Positions 23,882 to 33,053 of a DNA stretch of 38,887 bases are shown piece by piece. The notes below the pieces were generated by a model. The model saw only the letters and a list, made by a program, of their open reading frames with translations, searched no databases and was not told where the DNA came from. The first letter of the stretch is position 1. Each line of letters begins with the position of its first letter. The DNA comes from DASVTR01 sp033855775 (GTDB lineage: Bacteria; Acidobacteriota; Blastocatellia; Pyrinomonadales; Pyrinomonadaceae): contig JAWVFT010000077.1 in the NCBI GenBank assembly GCA_033855775.1, forward strand, positions 1 to 38,887, given 5' to 3'. The translations under genes and the position numbers were made by a program.

Positions 23882-24700
23882 CTAGTTGTCCCGCCCGGCT
23901 TCCTTCGCCTTATCTTTCAACCAGCGCGCCGGAGCGGCGACGCTATCGGCCAGAGCTTTAAGCTTAGACTTCTTCTTCGCTTCGGGCGTCGGCTCGGACG
24001 CGGCAGTCGCACGATGGTCTGCGCTGCAATACTGGCGCGGCTCCTGTCCCGCCACGTAGGTCATCGAACTCTTGATTGGACAGTTGGCTTTGGCCAGCAT
24101 TCCGGTGGTCGGGTCAATCGTCACGGTCCTGGTCGGCAGAGCGCGCAGCGGCGCGGCTGGCTCCATCTGGCTTGAGCTTGGGCCGCCGGTCGTGACAGTC
24201 GCCGGAGCCTTCGGCTTCTCCGCGCTCTTCTTCTCCTTGCGGCTGCTCGCGGCTTCCGGCGCCGCGCTCTCTTCATCTGACGAAGGATTGACGACGCTCG
24301 CCTGCGCAGTCTCTTCGCCGGTTCTCTTCAGCAGGCGCGGCGCGACGAAGACTCCGGCGGCAGCGACGCAGATGATGAGCACGACGGTCAAGGGCCAATG
24401 AGATTTGCGGTCGCTGTGTTGAGCAGACGTTGGCGGCGCCGACGCGACGTTTGTGCTCGGACGGGTTGCGCTTTGCGGGGCGCGAGCGGCGCGACCGGAA
24501 CCGGCACACGTCAAGGCTTCGTAGGCTTCGTTAATCTCTTTCAGCTTGTTCTGGGCCTTCGCCTGTAGGCGCGGGTCGTGGGCGAAGCGGTCTGGATGCC
24601 AGACCTTGGCCATGTCCCTGTAAGCAGCCTTAATCTCCTGCGCGGACGCTCCCGGCTTCAAGCCGAGCAGTTCCAGACACCTTTCGCGCTCGTCAATCAT
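23882..24700 (-). CDS. Membrane-anchored J-domain protein with CP-tail motif
   Basis: Protein of 272 residues. Residues 6-65 are a J domain with the HPD motif at 35-37 (AKVWHPDRFAHD), the Hsp70-stimulating signature. A membrane segment follows at 101-121 (HWPLTVVLIICVAAAGVFVA), so the J domain should lie in the cytoplasm. A long Ala/Ser/Lys-rich stretch leads to TVTIDPTTGMLAKANCPIK and AGQEPRQYCSADH at 192-229, with C207, C225 and H229. This C-terminal piece resembles the tail motif of class A penicillin-binding proteins (IDP-TG-LA...CP...G-P...C..H). A basic tail ends the protein. The gene lies upstream of the VIT-VWA-TonB gene on the same strand, 282 bases apart; a functional link is not evident. 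Confidence 0.85.
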   Translation of the reverse strand: MIDERERCLELLGLKPGASAQEIKAAYRDMAKVWHPDRFAHDPRLQAKAQNKLKEINEAYEALTCAGSGRAARAPQSATRPSTNVASAPPTSAQHSDRKSHWPLTVVLIICVAAAGVFVAPRLLKRTGEETAQASVVNPSSDEESAAPEAASSRKEKKSAEKPKAPATVTTGGPSSSQMEPAAPLRALPTRTVTIDPTTGMLAKANCPIKSSMTYVAGQEPRQYCSADHRATAASEPTPEAKKKSKLKALADSVAAPARWLKDKAKEAGRDN

Positions 24701-24758
24701 CTAACTCTTCCTCGTTTCAAACTGTCCCGTCAACTTCTTCAAAACTTTGCTGCCGCGC

Positions 24759-24992
24759 TCAGGACAAGATTTTCGCCAGTTCGCTTAAGCCCGCGAGATA
24801 ACGGCCCACGTCCGAGATGCGCGGGACCGGATAGCCCAGAGCGTGCAGCGACACGCCGACGACGGCGTAGAAGACGAGGCTCGTCAGGATGGTTCTGAAG
24901 ACAAGCCCGAAGAGTTGCTTGACGGGCTGCAAAACCAAGCGGCCCGCATGACCACGAACACGCCCGACCTCTTTTTGTCGCTCTGCTTTCAT
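24759..24992 (-). CDS. Small single-pass membrane protein, unknown function
   Basis: Protein of 77 residues with a basic N terminus and one or two hydrophobic segments (FGLVFRTILTSLVFYAVVGVSLHAL), then a polar tail (ISDVGRYLAGLSELAKILS). I do not recognise it. It precedes the J-domain gene by 58 bases on the same strand and may share its transcript. The Shine-Dalgarno is weak (GAGGG well upstream of ATG), so the start is uncertain. Confidence 0.5.
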   Translation of the reverse strand: MKAERQKEVGRVRGHAGRLVLQPVKQLFGLVFRTILTSLVFYAVVGVSLHALGYPVPRISDVGRYLAGLSELAKILS

Positions 24993-25358
24993 CGCTTGTC
25001 TGCCCTCGCTGCTGGCGTCGGGGCCGCTCGACTCAAGGCGAACACGAAGCCTCGCAGGCTAAAGCGTCGGCCTGCAAAAATGTGCTGTTGATGGTTGAGG
25101 ATTTTGGGGCGCAATCCCGCGAAAGGACTGCCATTGATAAGGTACGAGAGAGCGTCCGATTCTGTCAACGATTAACACGCCGCGCGCTCGCGCGAGGCCG
25201 AACTTCACAGACGAAAGCCCGCGTGAGCAAACAGTCGGACGAAGGCAAAGCTATCTAACCGCCGCTCGCCTGCCTGACCGCTGCTCGCGCGGGCTTTCAT
25301 CTCACTCTTCTTTGCGACTACCGCGCAGGTTGCGCGATGACCGCTCAGGGCTTGCCTC
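24993..25358. other. Gene-free stretch downstream of citrate synthase
   Basis: The 366 bases between the citrate synthase stop and the small membrane protein start hold the long hairpin at 25213-25298. No ORF with good codon use is present. The rest probably carries the promoter of the small membrane protein and J-domain genes, but no consensus is clear. Confidence 0.6.
25213..25298 (-). terminator. Long-stem hairpin after citrate synthase
   Basis: GAAAGCCCGCGTGAGCA at 25213-25229 pairs with its complement at 25282-25298 with one G-U pair, giving a 17-bp stem around a 52-base loop. It lies 60 bases beyond the citrate synthase stop on the minus strand and may mark its transcript end. Confidence 0.5.
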
Positions 25359-26678
<1,320 letters not shown>

Positions 26679-26751
26679 AAGCCCTCCTAGTGTTTTGGCA
26701 TTTATATGCGACTTTGCCCCGCAGTGGAAGCCGGGAAGCGGAGATAAAGCA

Positions 26752-26856
26752 AGAGACGCGGAGACGCGGAGACGCGGAGATAAAAAAACGCGCGCAGGAT
26801 TTATCAGTTGCTCCTTCGCTGCGTCGCCGTGTCTCCGCGTCCCCGCGTCCGCTCTT
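26752..26856. repeat. Inverted repeat built on GAGACGCG tandem units
   Basis: The left arm at 26752-26780 is three and a half copies of the 8-mer GAGACGCG. The right arm at 26831-26856 (GTCTCCGCGTCCCCGCGTCC) is its reverse complement with small changes. It lies between the divergent gltA and nadA genes, so it could form a cruciform or a stem in either leader RNA. Confidence 0.75.
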
Positions 26857-26863
26857 TCCTTCC

Positions 26864-26891
26864 TTGCTTTTGAGCGACCTGCTGCTAAACT
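26864..26891 (+). promoter_or_regulatory. Candidate promoter for nadA
   Basis: TTGCTT (26864-26869) and TAAACT (26886-26891) are separated by 16 bases and lie 31 bases before the nadA start. The matches are moderate, so this is tentative. Confidence 0.3.
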
Positions 26892-26921
26892 TTGTGCATC
26901 TAATTGCATGAGGAAACAACA

Positions 26922-27974
26922 ATGAGCATAACTGAAACACAGACGCCACAGAACCCTGCCTCGGAGAGTTTGGGGCAGGAAGTTGATTTGTCGCTGCGGC
27001 TGCGCACGATTGACCCGGGACTCAATCTGGAAGAGGAAATCCTGCGGCTGAAGAAAGAGATGAACGCCGTCATCCTCGCGCACTATTATCAAGACTCGGA
27101 GATTCAAGACCTCGCCGATTACGTCGGCGACAGTCTGGCTCTTGCGCAGGCGGCGGCTCAAACCGAGGCCGACGTAATAGTCTTCTGCGGCGTTCACTTC
27201 ATGGCCGAGACGGCCAAGATTTTGAACCCCGACAAGCCAGTGCTGCTGCCTGACCTCGACGCCGGATGCTCGCTGGCCGACCGCTGCCCCGCGGACTTGT
27301 ACGGCGAATGGCTGAAGCAGTATCCGAACCACACGGTCATCAACTACATCAACTCGTCGGCGGCGGTCAAAGCTCTGTCGGACATCATCGTCACGTCGTC
27401 AAACGCCGTGGACATCATCAAGCAGTTGCCGCCCGACCGGCCGATTGCGTTCGGACCTGACCGTCATCTTGGCCGTTGGGTCGCGAAGCAGACGGGCCGT
27501 GAGATGGCTCTCTGGCCGGGCTTCTGCATCGTGCATGAGCAGTTCAACGCGCGCCGCCTGATGGCTCTGCGGCTCGAATACCCGGACGCCGTGTTGATAG
27601 CGCACCCGGAATGCGAAGAGGCCGTGCTACAGCAAGCCGACTTCATCGGCTCGACGCTCGCGCTCTTGAAATACGTGCAGAAGCACACGGAGCAGAAGCA
27701 GTTCATCGTCGCCACGGAGGTCGGCATCCTGCACCAGATGAAGCAGAGCCGCGCGGACGCGGAGTTCATCTGCTCGCCGCCCAACTCCGGCTGCAACTGC
27801 GCCACCTGTCCATACATGCGCCTCAACACGCTGGAAAAACTCTACCTCTGCATGCGCGACCGTTATCCTGAAATCAGGATGGACGAAGCAACCAGAAAGC
27901 GCGCACTGCTTCCCGTCCAGCGCATGCTGGACATGAGCAGGAATCTCTCGCCCGTCAAGCAATCGGGCGACTAG
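26922..27974 (+). CDS. nadA: Quinolinate synthase
   Basis: [4Fe-4S] enzyme of 350 residues that condenses iminoaspartate with dihydroxyacetone phosphate to quinolinate in de novo NAD synthesis. Candidate cluster ligands are C116 (DLDAGCSLAD), C202 (WPGFCIVHE) and one of C291, C293 and C296 (SGCNCATCPYM). AHYYQDSEIQDLADYVGDSLALAQ, split over residues 53-76, and INYINSSAAVKA are typical substrate-site motifs. ATG at 26922 follows GAGG by eight bases. nadB and nadC are not in the window. It relies on iron-sulfur assembly, for which genes are nearby. A perfect hairpin follows its stop. Confidence 0.96.
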   Translation: MSITETQTPQNPASESLGQEVDLSLRLRTIDPGLNLEEEILRLKKEMNAVILAHYYQDSEIQDLADYVGDSLALAQAAAQTEADVIVFCGVHFMAETAKILNPDKPVLLPDLDAGCSLADRCPADLYGEWLKQYPNHTVINYINSSAAVKALSDIIVTSSNAVDIIKQLPPDRPIAFGPDRHLGRWVAKQTGREMALWPGFCIVHEQFNARRLMALRLEYPDAVLIAHPECEEAVLQQADFIGSTLALLKYVQKHTEQKQFIVATEVGILHQMKQSRADAEFICSPPNSGCNCATCPYMRLNTLEKLYLCMRDRYPEIRMDEATRKRALLPVQRMLDMSRNLSPVKQSGD

Positions 27975-28005
27975 AACGAAGCGAGCCGTGAGACTAACAA
28001 TGAAC

Positions 28006-28056
28006 GCGAAACGGCGGATTGAAGAAAGCCAAGGCTTCAACAATCCGCCGTTTCGC
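28006..28056. terminator. Bidirectional terminator between nadA and the ankyrin gene
   Basis: GCGAAACGGCGGATTG (28006-28021) is perfectly complementary to 28041-28056. The stem may extend inward through TTGAAG and CTTCAA with a small bulge. It lies between two convergent genes and would serve both. Confidence 0.85.
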
Positions 28057-28084
28057 ATTAGCTTGTTGTCGTCAAGCTCTGCTC

Positions 28085-29386
28085 TTACCGCGCGCCGTAA
28101 GCTTCCAGCAGTTTGACGATTTCGGGATGCTCATTCTCGCGCGCGAGACTCAAAGCCGTCTCGTCATCCTTTGTCTTCCGGTTGACATCCGCGCCCTCAC
28201 GAAGCAAAACCCTGACGGATTCGAGGCGGTCATGTTCGGCGGCGCAAGCGAGAGCCGTCCGGCCTTCGTTATCCCGCGCGTTGAGCTTCGCTCCGGCTTC
28301 AACCAGCGCGTGGATAGCCGGCTCATTACTGACCATTGCCGCCGTTATCAAAGGCGAGGCGCCGTCGTCGTCCCTGTGATTGACTTTGGCTCCGGCGCTA
28401 ATCAAAGTCCAGATGGTTTCCGCGGTCGTCTCATTGCTCAACATCGTCAGAGCAGTCTGCCCGCCCTCGCCTCTGGCATTGGCGTCGGCGCCCGCCGCCA
28501 GCAGCAGCACGACCATCTCCTGATTGTTAAAATTGACGGCCTGCATCAAAGCGGTTATCCCAACCTCCTTGTCAACGACGTTGACATCAACGCCCGCCGC
28601 AATCAACTCTTTGACGGCTTGTAAATCACCCTTGAAGACGGCGCTGACCAGAACATCGCTCGGCTCGACCAGCATCACGTCGCCGACCGTCGCGTATTCG
28701 CCGTCCGGCGCGACCGTGAGCGTGACATCGCTTTGGCCGTCCGCCAGCGGCAGATTGAGGTCGCGCATCTCGCTGGCGGCGAAGCCCGCCACGCCCTCAG
28801 TCTTGAGCGAATAATTGCCTGGAGAGAGAGACTGAAATCGAAACGCGCCATTATCGTCCGTCGTCGTCGCCGTTTCGAGCTTTGTCCGTTCATCAACGAG
28901 CGTGACTTGCGCTCCCGGCACGACGGCTCCCGATGGGTCTACGATGGTTCCGCTGAGCGCGCCGTCCCAATCGCTCTGTCGCTGAGGACGCGCGCCGGTC
29001 TGAGGGTTAACAATCTGAACATCGCCTGCGGCGGGCGACGCGGTTGTCGCTGGCGACTGCGCGGCGACGCTGGCGCAGAAGCTCAGGGTCGCCGTCAAAG
29101 CTCCCGTGGCGATGCGTGAAGCGCGGCGTTTGATGCTGTGCAGATTCTCGGTGGCGGTGTGGATTAAGCCGTCTGGGCGGCGGTAGTATCTGACGCACAG
29201 ACGCCCCCGCGATTTTCTGACGAGAGCCATCGCTTCGGCTCTCGTCAACGCTGAAAGATTATGCACGCTCGACGCGCAATGGCTGCAAAAGCGCGCCTGT
29301 TCATTGCCGCTCATCGCGTCCCAATCTTCGGAGCAGGGAGACGTAACGGTCAGGCGGTCGAGCACGGAGAGTTGACGTTTGGACAT
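28085..29386 (-). CDS. Cys4 module, membrane segment, carboxypeptidase-regulatory-like and ankyrin repeat protein
   Basis: Protein of 433 residues in four parts. Residues 15-75 hold a cysteine module, C18-x15-C34-x2-C37-x26-C64, with conserved EDWDAMSG, ARFCSHCASSVHNLS and GRLCVRYYRRPDG. A hydrophobic segment follows at about 93-110 (IATGALTATLSFCASVAAQ). A carboxypeptidase-regulatory-like beta-sandwich occupies about 143-216 (LSGTIVDPSGAVVPGAQVTL, DDNGAFRFQSLSPGNYSL). Five or six ankyrin repeats fill 245-430 (GADANARGEGGQTALTML, GADVNRKTKDDETALSLA). The N-terminal module, membrane segment and beta-sandwich also occur, in the same order, in the protein at 34391-35155. The ATG at 29386 has AGGAG at about seven bases. 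The module should be cytoplasmic and the rest exported. Metal binding is inference. Confidence 0.88.
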   Translation of the reverse strand: MSKRQLSVLDRLTVTSPCSEDWDAMSGNEQARFCSHCASSVHNLSALTRAEAMALVRKSRGRLCVRYYRRPDGLIHTATENLHSIKRRASRIATGALTATLSFCASVAAQSPATTASPAAGDVQIVNPQTGARPQRQSDWDGALSGTIVDPSGAVVPGAQVTLVDERTKLETATTTDDNGAFRFQSLSPGNYSLKTEGVAGFAASEMRDLNLPLADGQSDVTLTVAPDGEYATVGDVMLVEPSDVLVSAVFKGDLQAVKELIAAGVDVNVVDKEVGITALMQAVNFNNQEMVVLLLAAGADANARGEGGQTALTMLSNETTAETIWTLISAGAKVNHRDDDGASPLITAAMVSNEPAIHALVEAGAKLNARDNEGRTALACAAEHDRLESVRVLLREGADVNRKTKDDETALSLARENEHPEIVKLLEAYGAR

Positions 29387-29734
29387 CTGCATTCTCCTGA
29401 CAACGCGAACGAATGAAGCGGAGAGTTTGGGGAGCAACTCCGGCTGCTGCTGAATTGACTTAATCAAGCGACAGGCAAATCGTGGGCCTTCATGCGCGCC
29501 TGTCGATTTTTGTGCTCTGATGACGCGACGGCGCGAACGGTTGTTGAAGGAACGAGATTTTCGTCCATTTTTTTGAATCTCTTTTTTGAATCCGAAGCGC
29601 GTCAAAATTTTAGCGCGGCAAAACTTTTCTTCGTGTCGAGACGTAAACCTGCTACATGCCTGAGAGGTCGCGCTCGCCTGCGGCGAACGGGCCAATCTTT
29701 CCAGACCGGAATTTTTCTAAAGGAGATTCGAACG
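29387..29734. other. Divergent intergenic region, ankyrin gene and LolA-like gene
   Basis: A 348-base gap between divergent genes. It has an 8-bp inverted pair CGACAGGC/GCCTGTCG near 29470-29510 and two T-rich words TTTTTTGAATC near 29570-29592. No ORF is convincing. It probably holds promoters for both genes, but no consensus box stands out. Confidence 0.5.
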
Positions 29735-30490
29735 ATGCGACAGTGTGCCTTGCTACTTTTCTTTCTGCTGCTGACGATTGCGCCCGCCGCCGTCACGGCG
29801 AAGGTCAAAACCACAGAAGACTTGATTGCCGCGATGCAGAAGAAGCACGCCAAGACATGGTACAGAACTTTAACCTTCGTCCAGAAGAGCACGACCTTCA
29901 AGCCGGACGGGACGAGCACATCCGAAATCTGGTATGAAGCCCTCCACGCGCCCGGCAAGCTTCGGATAGACATCGACCCGCTGAAGGACGGCAACGGCTT
30001 CATGTACGCCAACGGCAACCAGTACGTCTTCAAAGCGGGCAAGCTCATCAACACGCAGGAGCGCACCAACCCGCTGCTCGTGCTCGGCTTCGACATCTAT
30101 TTCCAGAGCGCCGCCGAAACCATGAAACAACTCAAAGACCTTAACGCCGATTTCTCAAAGCTGCATGAGGACACATGGCAAGGCAGGCCCGCTTACGTCG
30201 TCGGAGCGCTGGCCGGAGACACGCGCTCGCCGCAGTTCTGGATTGACAAGCAGAATCTATACTTCGTGCGCCTCATCGAAATGGGCGGGAAGAATAAAGA
30301 CAAGGCACAGGAGATTCAGTTCAACAAGTATCAGAAGGCGGAGGGCGGCGGTTGGGTGTCGCCCGAAGTCGTCGTCCTCGTTGACGGCCAGCGCGTCTTC
30401 ATGGAGGAGTATTCCGAGATTAAAACCGGCGTCAAGCTCGACGACAAACTCTTCGACCCCGCGACATGGGCGACCACACACTGGCGATAA
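29735..30490 (+). CDS. LolA-like secreted protein (outer-membrane lipoprotein-sorting-like)
   Basis: Exported protein of 251 residues with a signal peptide (MRQCALLLFFLLLTIAPAAVTA) and a LolA/LolB-type half-barrel fold suggested by a chain of strands such as TLTFVQKSTTF, TSEIWYEALHAPGKLRIDI, NGNQYVFKAGKLI and SPQFWIDKQNLYFVRLIEMG. Proteins of this kind are often annotated as outer-membrane lipoprotein-sorting proteins, but true LolA function needs its lipoprotein pocket and LolCDE partner. The start at 29735 has AGGAG about nine bases upstream. It diverges from the ankyrin gene. Confidence 0.7.
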   Translation: MRQCALLLFFLLLTIAPAAVTAKVKTTEDLIAAMQKKHAKTWYRTLTFVQKSTTFKPDGTSTSEIWYEALHAPGKLRIDIDPLKDGNGFMYANGNQYVFKAGKLINTQERTNPLLVLGFDIYFQSAAETMKQLKDLNADFSKLHEDTWQGRPAYVVGALAGDTRSPQFWIDKQNLYFVRLIEMGGKNKDKAQEIQFNKYQKAEGGGWVSPEVVVLVDGQRVFMEEYSEIKTGVKLDDKLFDPATWATTHWR

Positions 30491-30534
30491 CCAACGCGCG
30501 CGAGCCAATTTCTTAAACTGCGCGAGCCAAACTT

Positions 30535-31488
30535 TTAAGAAGCCATCAGAGCGTGAGCGCTGCCCGTCGAATCGTCAATCAGACGTTCTTCGGGCAGCGT
30601 CCACGTTTGTCCCGGCTCCGTCAAAGCGATGCGCCAGCCTTCATCTCCGGCGACCTTGAGCACGCGCTCGACCGGCTCGTGAACCGGCTCGCGGCTCAAA
30701 CGGAAAGTCGAGTGATGCATCGGCAGCAAATATTTCGCGCCCATCTCGCGCCGCATCGCCCAAGCCTGTTCGGGATTGGCGTGCGCGTAGATGTATGGGT
30801 CGTAAGCTCCTATGGGCAGGATGGCTAGGTCAATCTGCGCGCGACGACGCAGGCGCGCGAAGGCGTTGGTGTACGCCGTGTCGCCGCCGAAGACGAGCGA
30901 GCGATTGTTCTTCGTAATCAAAAATCCGCCGTAGCCGCGCTGCTTGTCCGTCAGCCTTCGCGCGCCCCAGTGATTGACCTCGATAGCCTCTATGCGCGCC
31001 CCGTTGACCTCCAAGCTGTCTCCCCAAGCCAACTCGCTACGCTGCCTGAACCTCCTGACCAAATCCAGATTGCCGCGCTGGACAACTGCATGAAGCCCGC
31101 GCGGCAAACGCCGCAACGTTCCGAGGTCGCAGTGATCCATGTGCGAGTGTGAGACGAGCACGGCGTCGAGCGGCGGCAGTTCGTCGATGGACAAAGCGGG
31201 ACGCACGAGCCGTCGCATGCCAATCGTCAGCCCCGCGATGTTGATGCCGATGCGCAGGCGCAATACGGGGTCTGTCAAGAGCCACGTTCCATAAAAGTTA
31301 ATCAGCGTCGTCGCGTGTCCGAGCCAGGCCACCGTCAAGCGGTCGTTGCTCCAGGCGGCAGGCACGGGTTTGTGCGGCGCAAAGGGAACGGGCGTGCGCG
31401 CTTCCGTGACGCGCTGCGACAGAAAGCGGCCCGCGTGCTGACGCGCAAACCGCGCGTAAATTTTTAAATCGGATGAATTGATTTTCAC
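30535..31488 (-). CDS. MBL-fold metal-dependent hydrolase (NAPE-PLD/UlaG-like)
   Basis: Metallo-beta-lactamase-fold hydrolase of 317 residues. The metal-binding motif is HSHMDHCD near residues 113-120; further ligands are expected at H173 (VNHWGARR), D203 (FGGDTAY) and H258 (LPMHHSTF). The opening WLGHATTLINFYGTWLLTDPV and the HWGARRL loop are typical of the NAPE-PLD/RomA branch of the family, which includes phospholipase D-type enzymes. No signal peptide is seen. It diverges from hutF with 128 bases between starts. The substrate cannot be read from sequence. Confidence 0.9.
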   Translation of the reverse strand: MKINSSDLKIYARFARQHAGRFLSQRVTEARTPVPFAPHKPVPAAWSNDRLTVAWLGHATTLINFYGTWLLTDPVLRLRIGINIAGLTIGMRRLVRPALSIDELPPLDAVLVSHSHMDHCDLGTLRRLPRGLHAVVQRGNLDLVRRFRQRSELAWGDSLEVNGARIEAIEVNHWGARRLTDKQRGYGGFLITKNNRSLVFGGDTAYTNAFARLRRRAQIDLAILPIGAYDPYIYAHANPEQAWAMRREMGAKYLLPMHHSTFRLSREPVHEPVERVLKVAGDEGWRIALTEPGQTWTLPEERLIDDSTGSAHALMAS

Positions 31489-31616
31489 AGTAGCCTTTAG
31501 ATGCTTCAGCGCGGCTCGTCGGTGCTTGCTAAATCTTCACGAAATTTCAGCGGCGCGATGTCGGCATGAGTTTGTCGCTTGGACAAGCTTTCGCGTGACT
31601 CTGTAGAATCCATCAA

Positions 31617-33053
31617 ATGCCTGAGCGTTCGTTGGAACAAGAGACTGCGGCGCGTGATGAAGGCGCGGTCGCGTGGCTGCCCGAACTCGTTTACGTGGAC
31701 GGGCAAGTCGCGCGCGGGCTGGCGCTGGTGTGCGACGAAGCGGGCCGGATTGTGCGGTTGGCGCGCGTGGAGGATGTGCGTTGCAGGATTGCGCGTTTGA
31801 AGAATCGCGCGCTGCTGCCCGGCCTCGTCAACGCGCATTCGCATGCCTTCCAGCGCGTCATACGCGGGCGGACGGAGCGGCGCGGCGGCGCGGGCCAGGA
31901 CAATTTCTGGACGTGGCGCGAGATGATGTACAGCGCGGCGACGCGCCTCAGTCCCGAAGATATTTACGATGCCTCGCGGATGGCTTTCCTTGAGATGGCG
32001 GCGGGCGGCATCACTGCGGTCGGCGAGTTTCATTACCTGCATCGAACGGCTGCGGGCGAAGAATACGATGACCCGAACTTGCTGGCGAAAGAAGTCGTCC
32101 GCGCGGCGCGCTCTGTCGGGTTGCGCATCGCGCTGTTGCGCGTGGCCTACGCGCGCTCCGGCTACAAGAGCGCGACGAACGAAAGGCAGGCTCGCTTTAT
32201 AGAGGCCGAGCCCGCAACGTACTTGCGCCACGTCGAGCGTTTGCAGTCGGAGTTGAAAGATGAAGCGCAAGCGGCGTGGGTCGGCGTCGCGCCGCACAGC
32301 GTCCGCGCCGTGCCGCTTTCGTACCTGCGCGCGGTCTTCGAGTTTGCGAATGCTCACAAGCTGCCACAGCACATGCACGTCGCGGAGCAACCGGCGGAGC
32401 TAGCGGCGTGTCTCGCGGAGCACGCGCTGACGCCCGTCGCCCTGCTCGACGCGGAAGGTTTTTTGAGCGAGCTTTTCACGGGCGTCCACGCGATTCACAT
32501 CACGACGGAAGAGGCGCGGATGTTGGCACGCGCTCGCGCTCTCGTCTGCGCCTGCCCGACGACGGAGCGGAATCTCGGCGACGGAATTATCAAGACAGAC
32601 TTGCTGTTCACGGAAGGCGTGCGCGTCTCGCTCGGCACGGACAGCCACGCGCAGATAGACTTGCTGGAAGACGCGCGCGAGCTTGAGTATCACTTGAGAT
32701 TGCAGAAGCTGGAACGCGCCGTGCTCGCCCCTGAAGGCGACGACGCTTTCAACGCGCTGGCGGCCCGGCTCTTTGAGTGCGCGAGCGCGCACGGAGCGCG
32801 CAGCATTGGCGCGACAAGCGGCGCGCTCGAACCGGGTCGTCCCGCAGATTTTTTCACGGTTGACATGGACGACCTGTCGCTTGCCGGGGCAGCGGAGGAA
32901 GAGTTGCTCGCGTGCATCGTCTTCGCGCTGGCGCGCACGGCTGTCCGCGAAGTCTGCGTCGGCGGCCAACTGATTATCGAAGACGGCAGGCACGCACAGG
33001 CGAGCGAGATTGTCGAAAGATTCGCCGCGCTGCAACGAAGGCTATGGAGTTGA
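31617..33053 (+). CDS. hutF: Formimidoylglutamate deiminase
   Basis: Amidohydrolase of 478 residues that deiminates N-formimidoyl-L-glutamate to N-formyl-L-glutamate and ammonia in one branch of histidine breakdown. The metal HxH is in VNAHSHAFQRVIRGRTE at about 71-87, a hallmark of HutF. Other motifs are GVAPHSVRAVP, PQHMHVAEQP with metal and catalytic residues, CPTTERNLGDG and LGTDSHAQIDLLEDARELE. Length fits HutF. The next gene, an M20 deacylase, overlaps its stop by ten bases (ATGGAGTTGA), so the two are co-translated. hutH, hutU, hutI and hutG are not in the window. Confidence 0.93.
   Translation: MPERSLEQETAARDEGAVAWLPELVYVDGQVARGLALVCDEAGRIVRLARVEDVRCRIARLKNRALLPGLVNAHSHAFQRVIRGRTERRGGAGQDNFWTWREMMYSAATRLSPEDIYDASRMAFLEMAAGGITAVGEFHYLHRTAAGEEYDDPNLLAKEVVRAARSVGLRIALLRVAYARSGYKSATNERQARFIEAEPATYLRHVERLQSELKDEAQAAWVGVAPHSVRAVPLSYLRAVFEFANAHKLPQHMHVAEQPAELAACLAEHALTPVALLDAEGFLSELFTGVHAIHITTEEARMLARARALVCACPTTERNLGDGIIKTDLLFTEGVRVSLGTDSHAQIDLLEDARELEYHLRLQKLERAVLAPEGDDAFNALAARLFECASAHGARSIGATSGALEPGRPADFFTVDMDDLSLAGAAEEELLACIVFALARTAVREVCVGGQLIIEDGRHAQASEIVERFAALQRRLWS

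Noticed and set aside
31506..32390. Minus-strand open frame of 294 codons
   Set aside because: It is antisense to hutF; arginine-rich composition and no motif.
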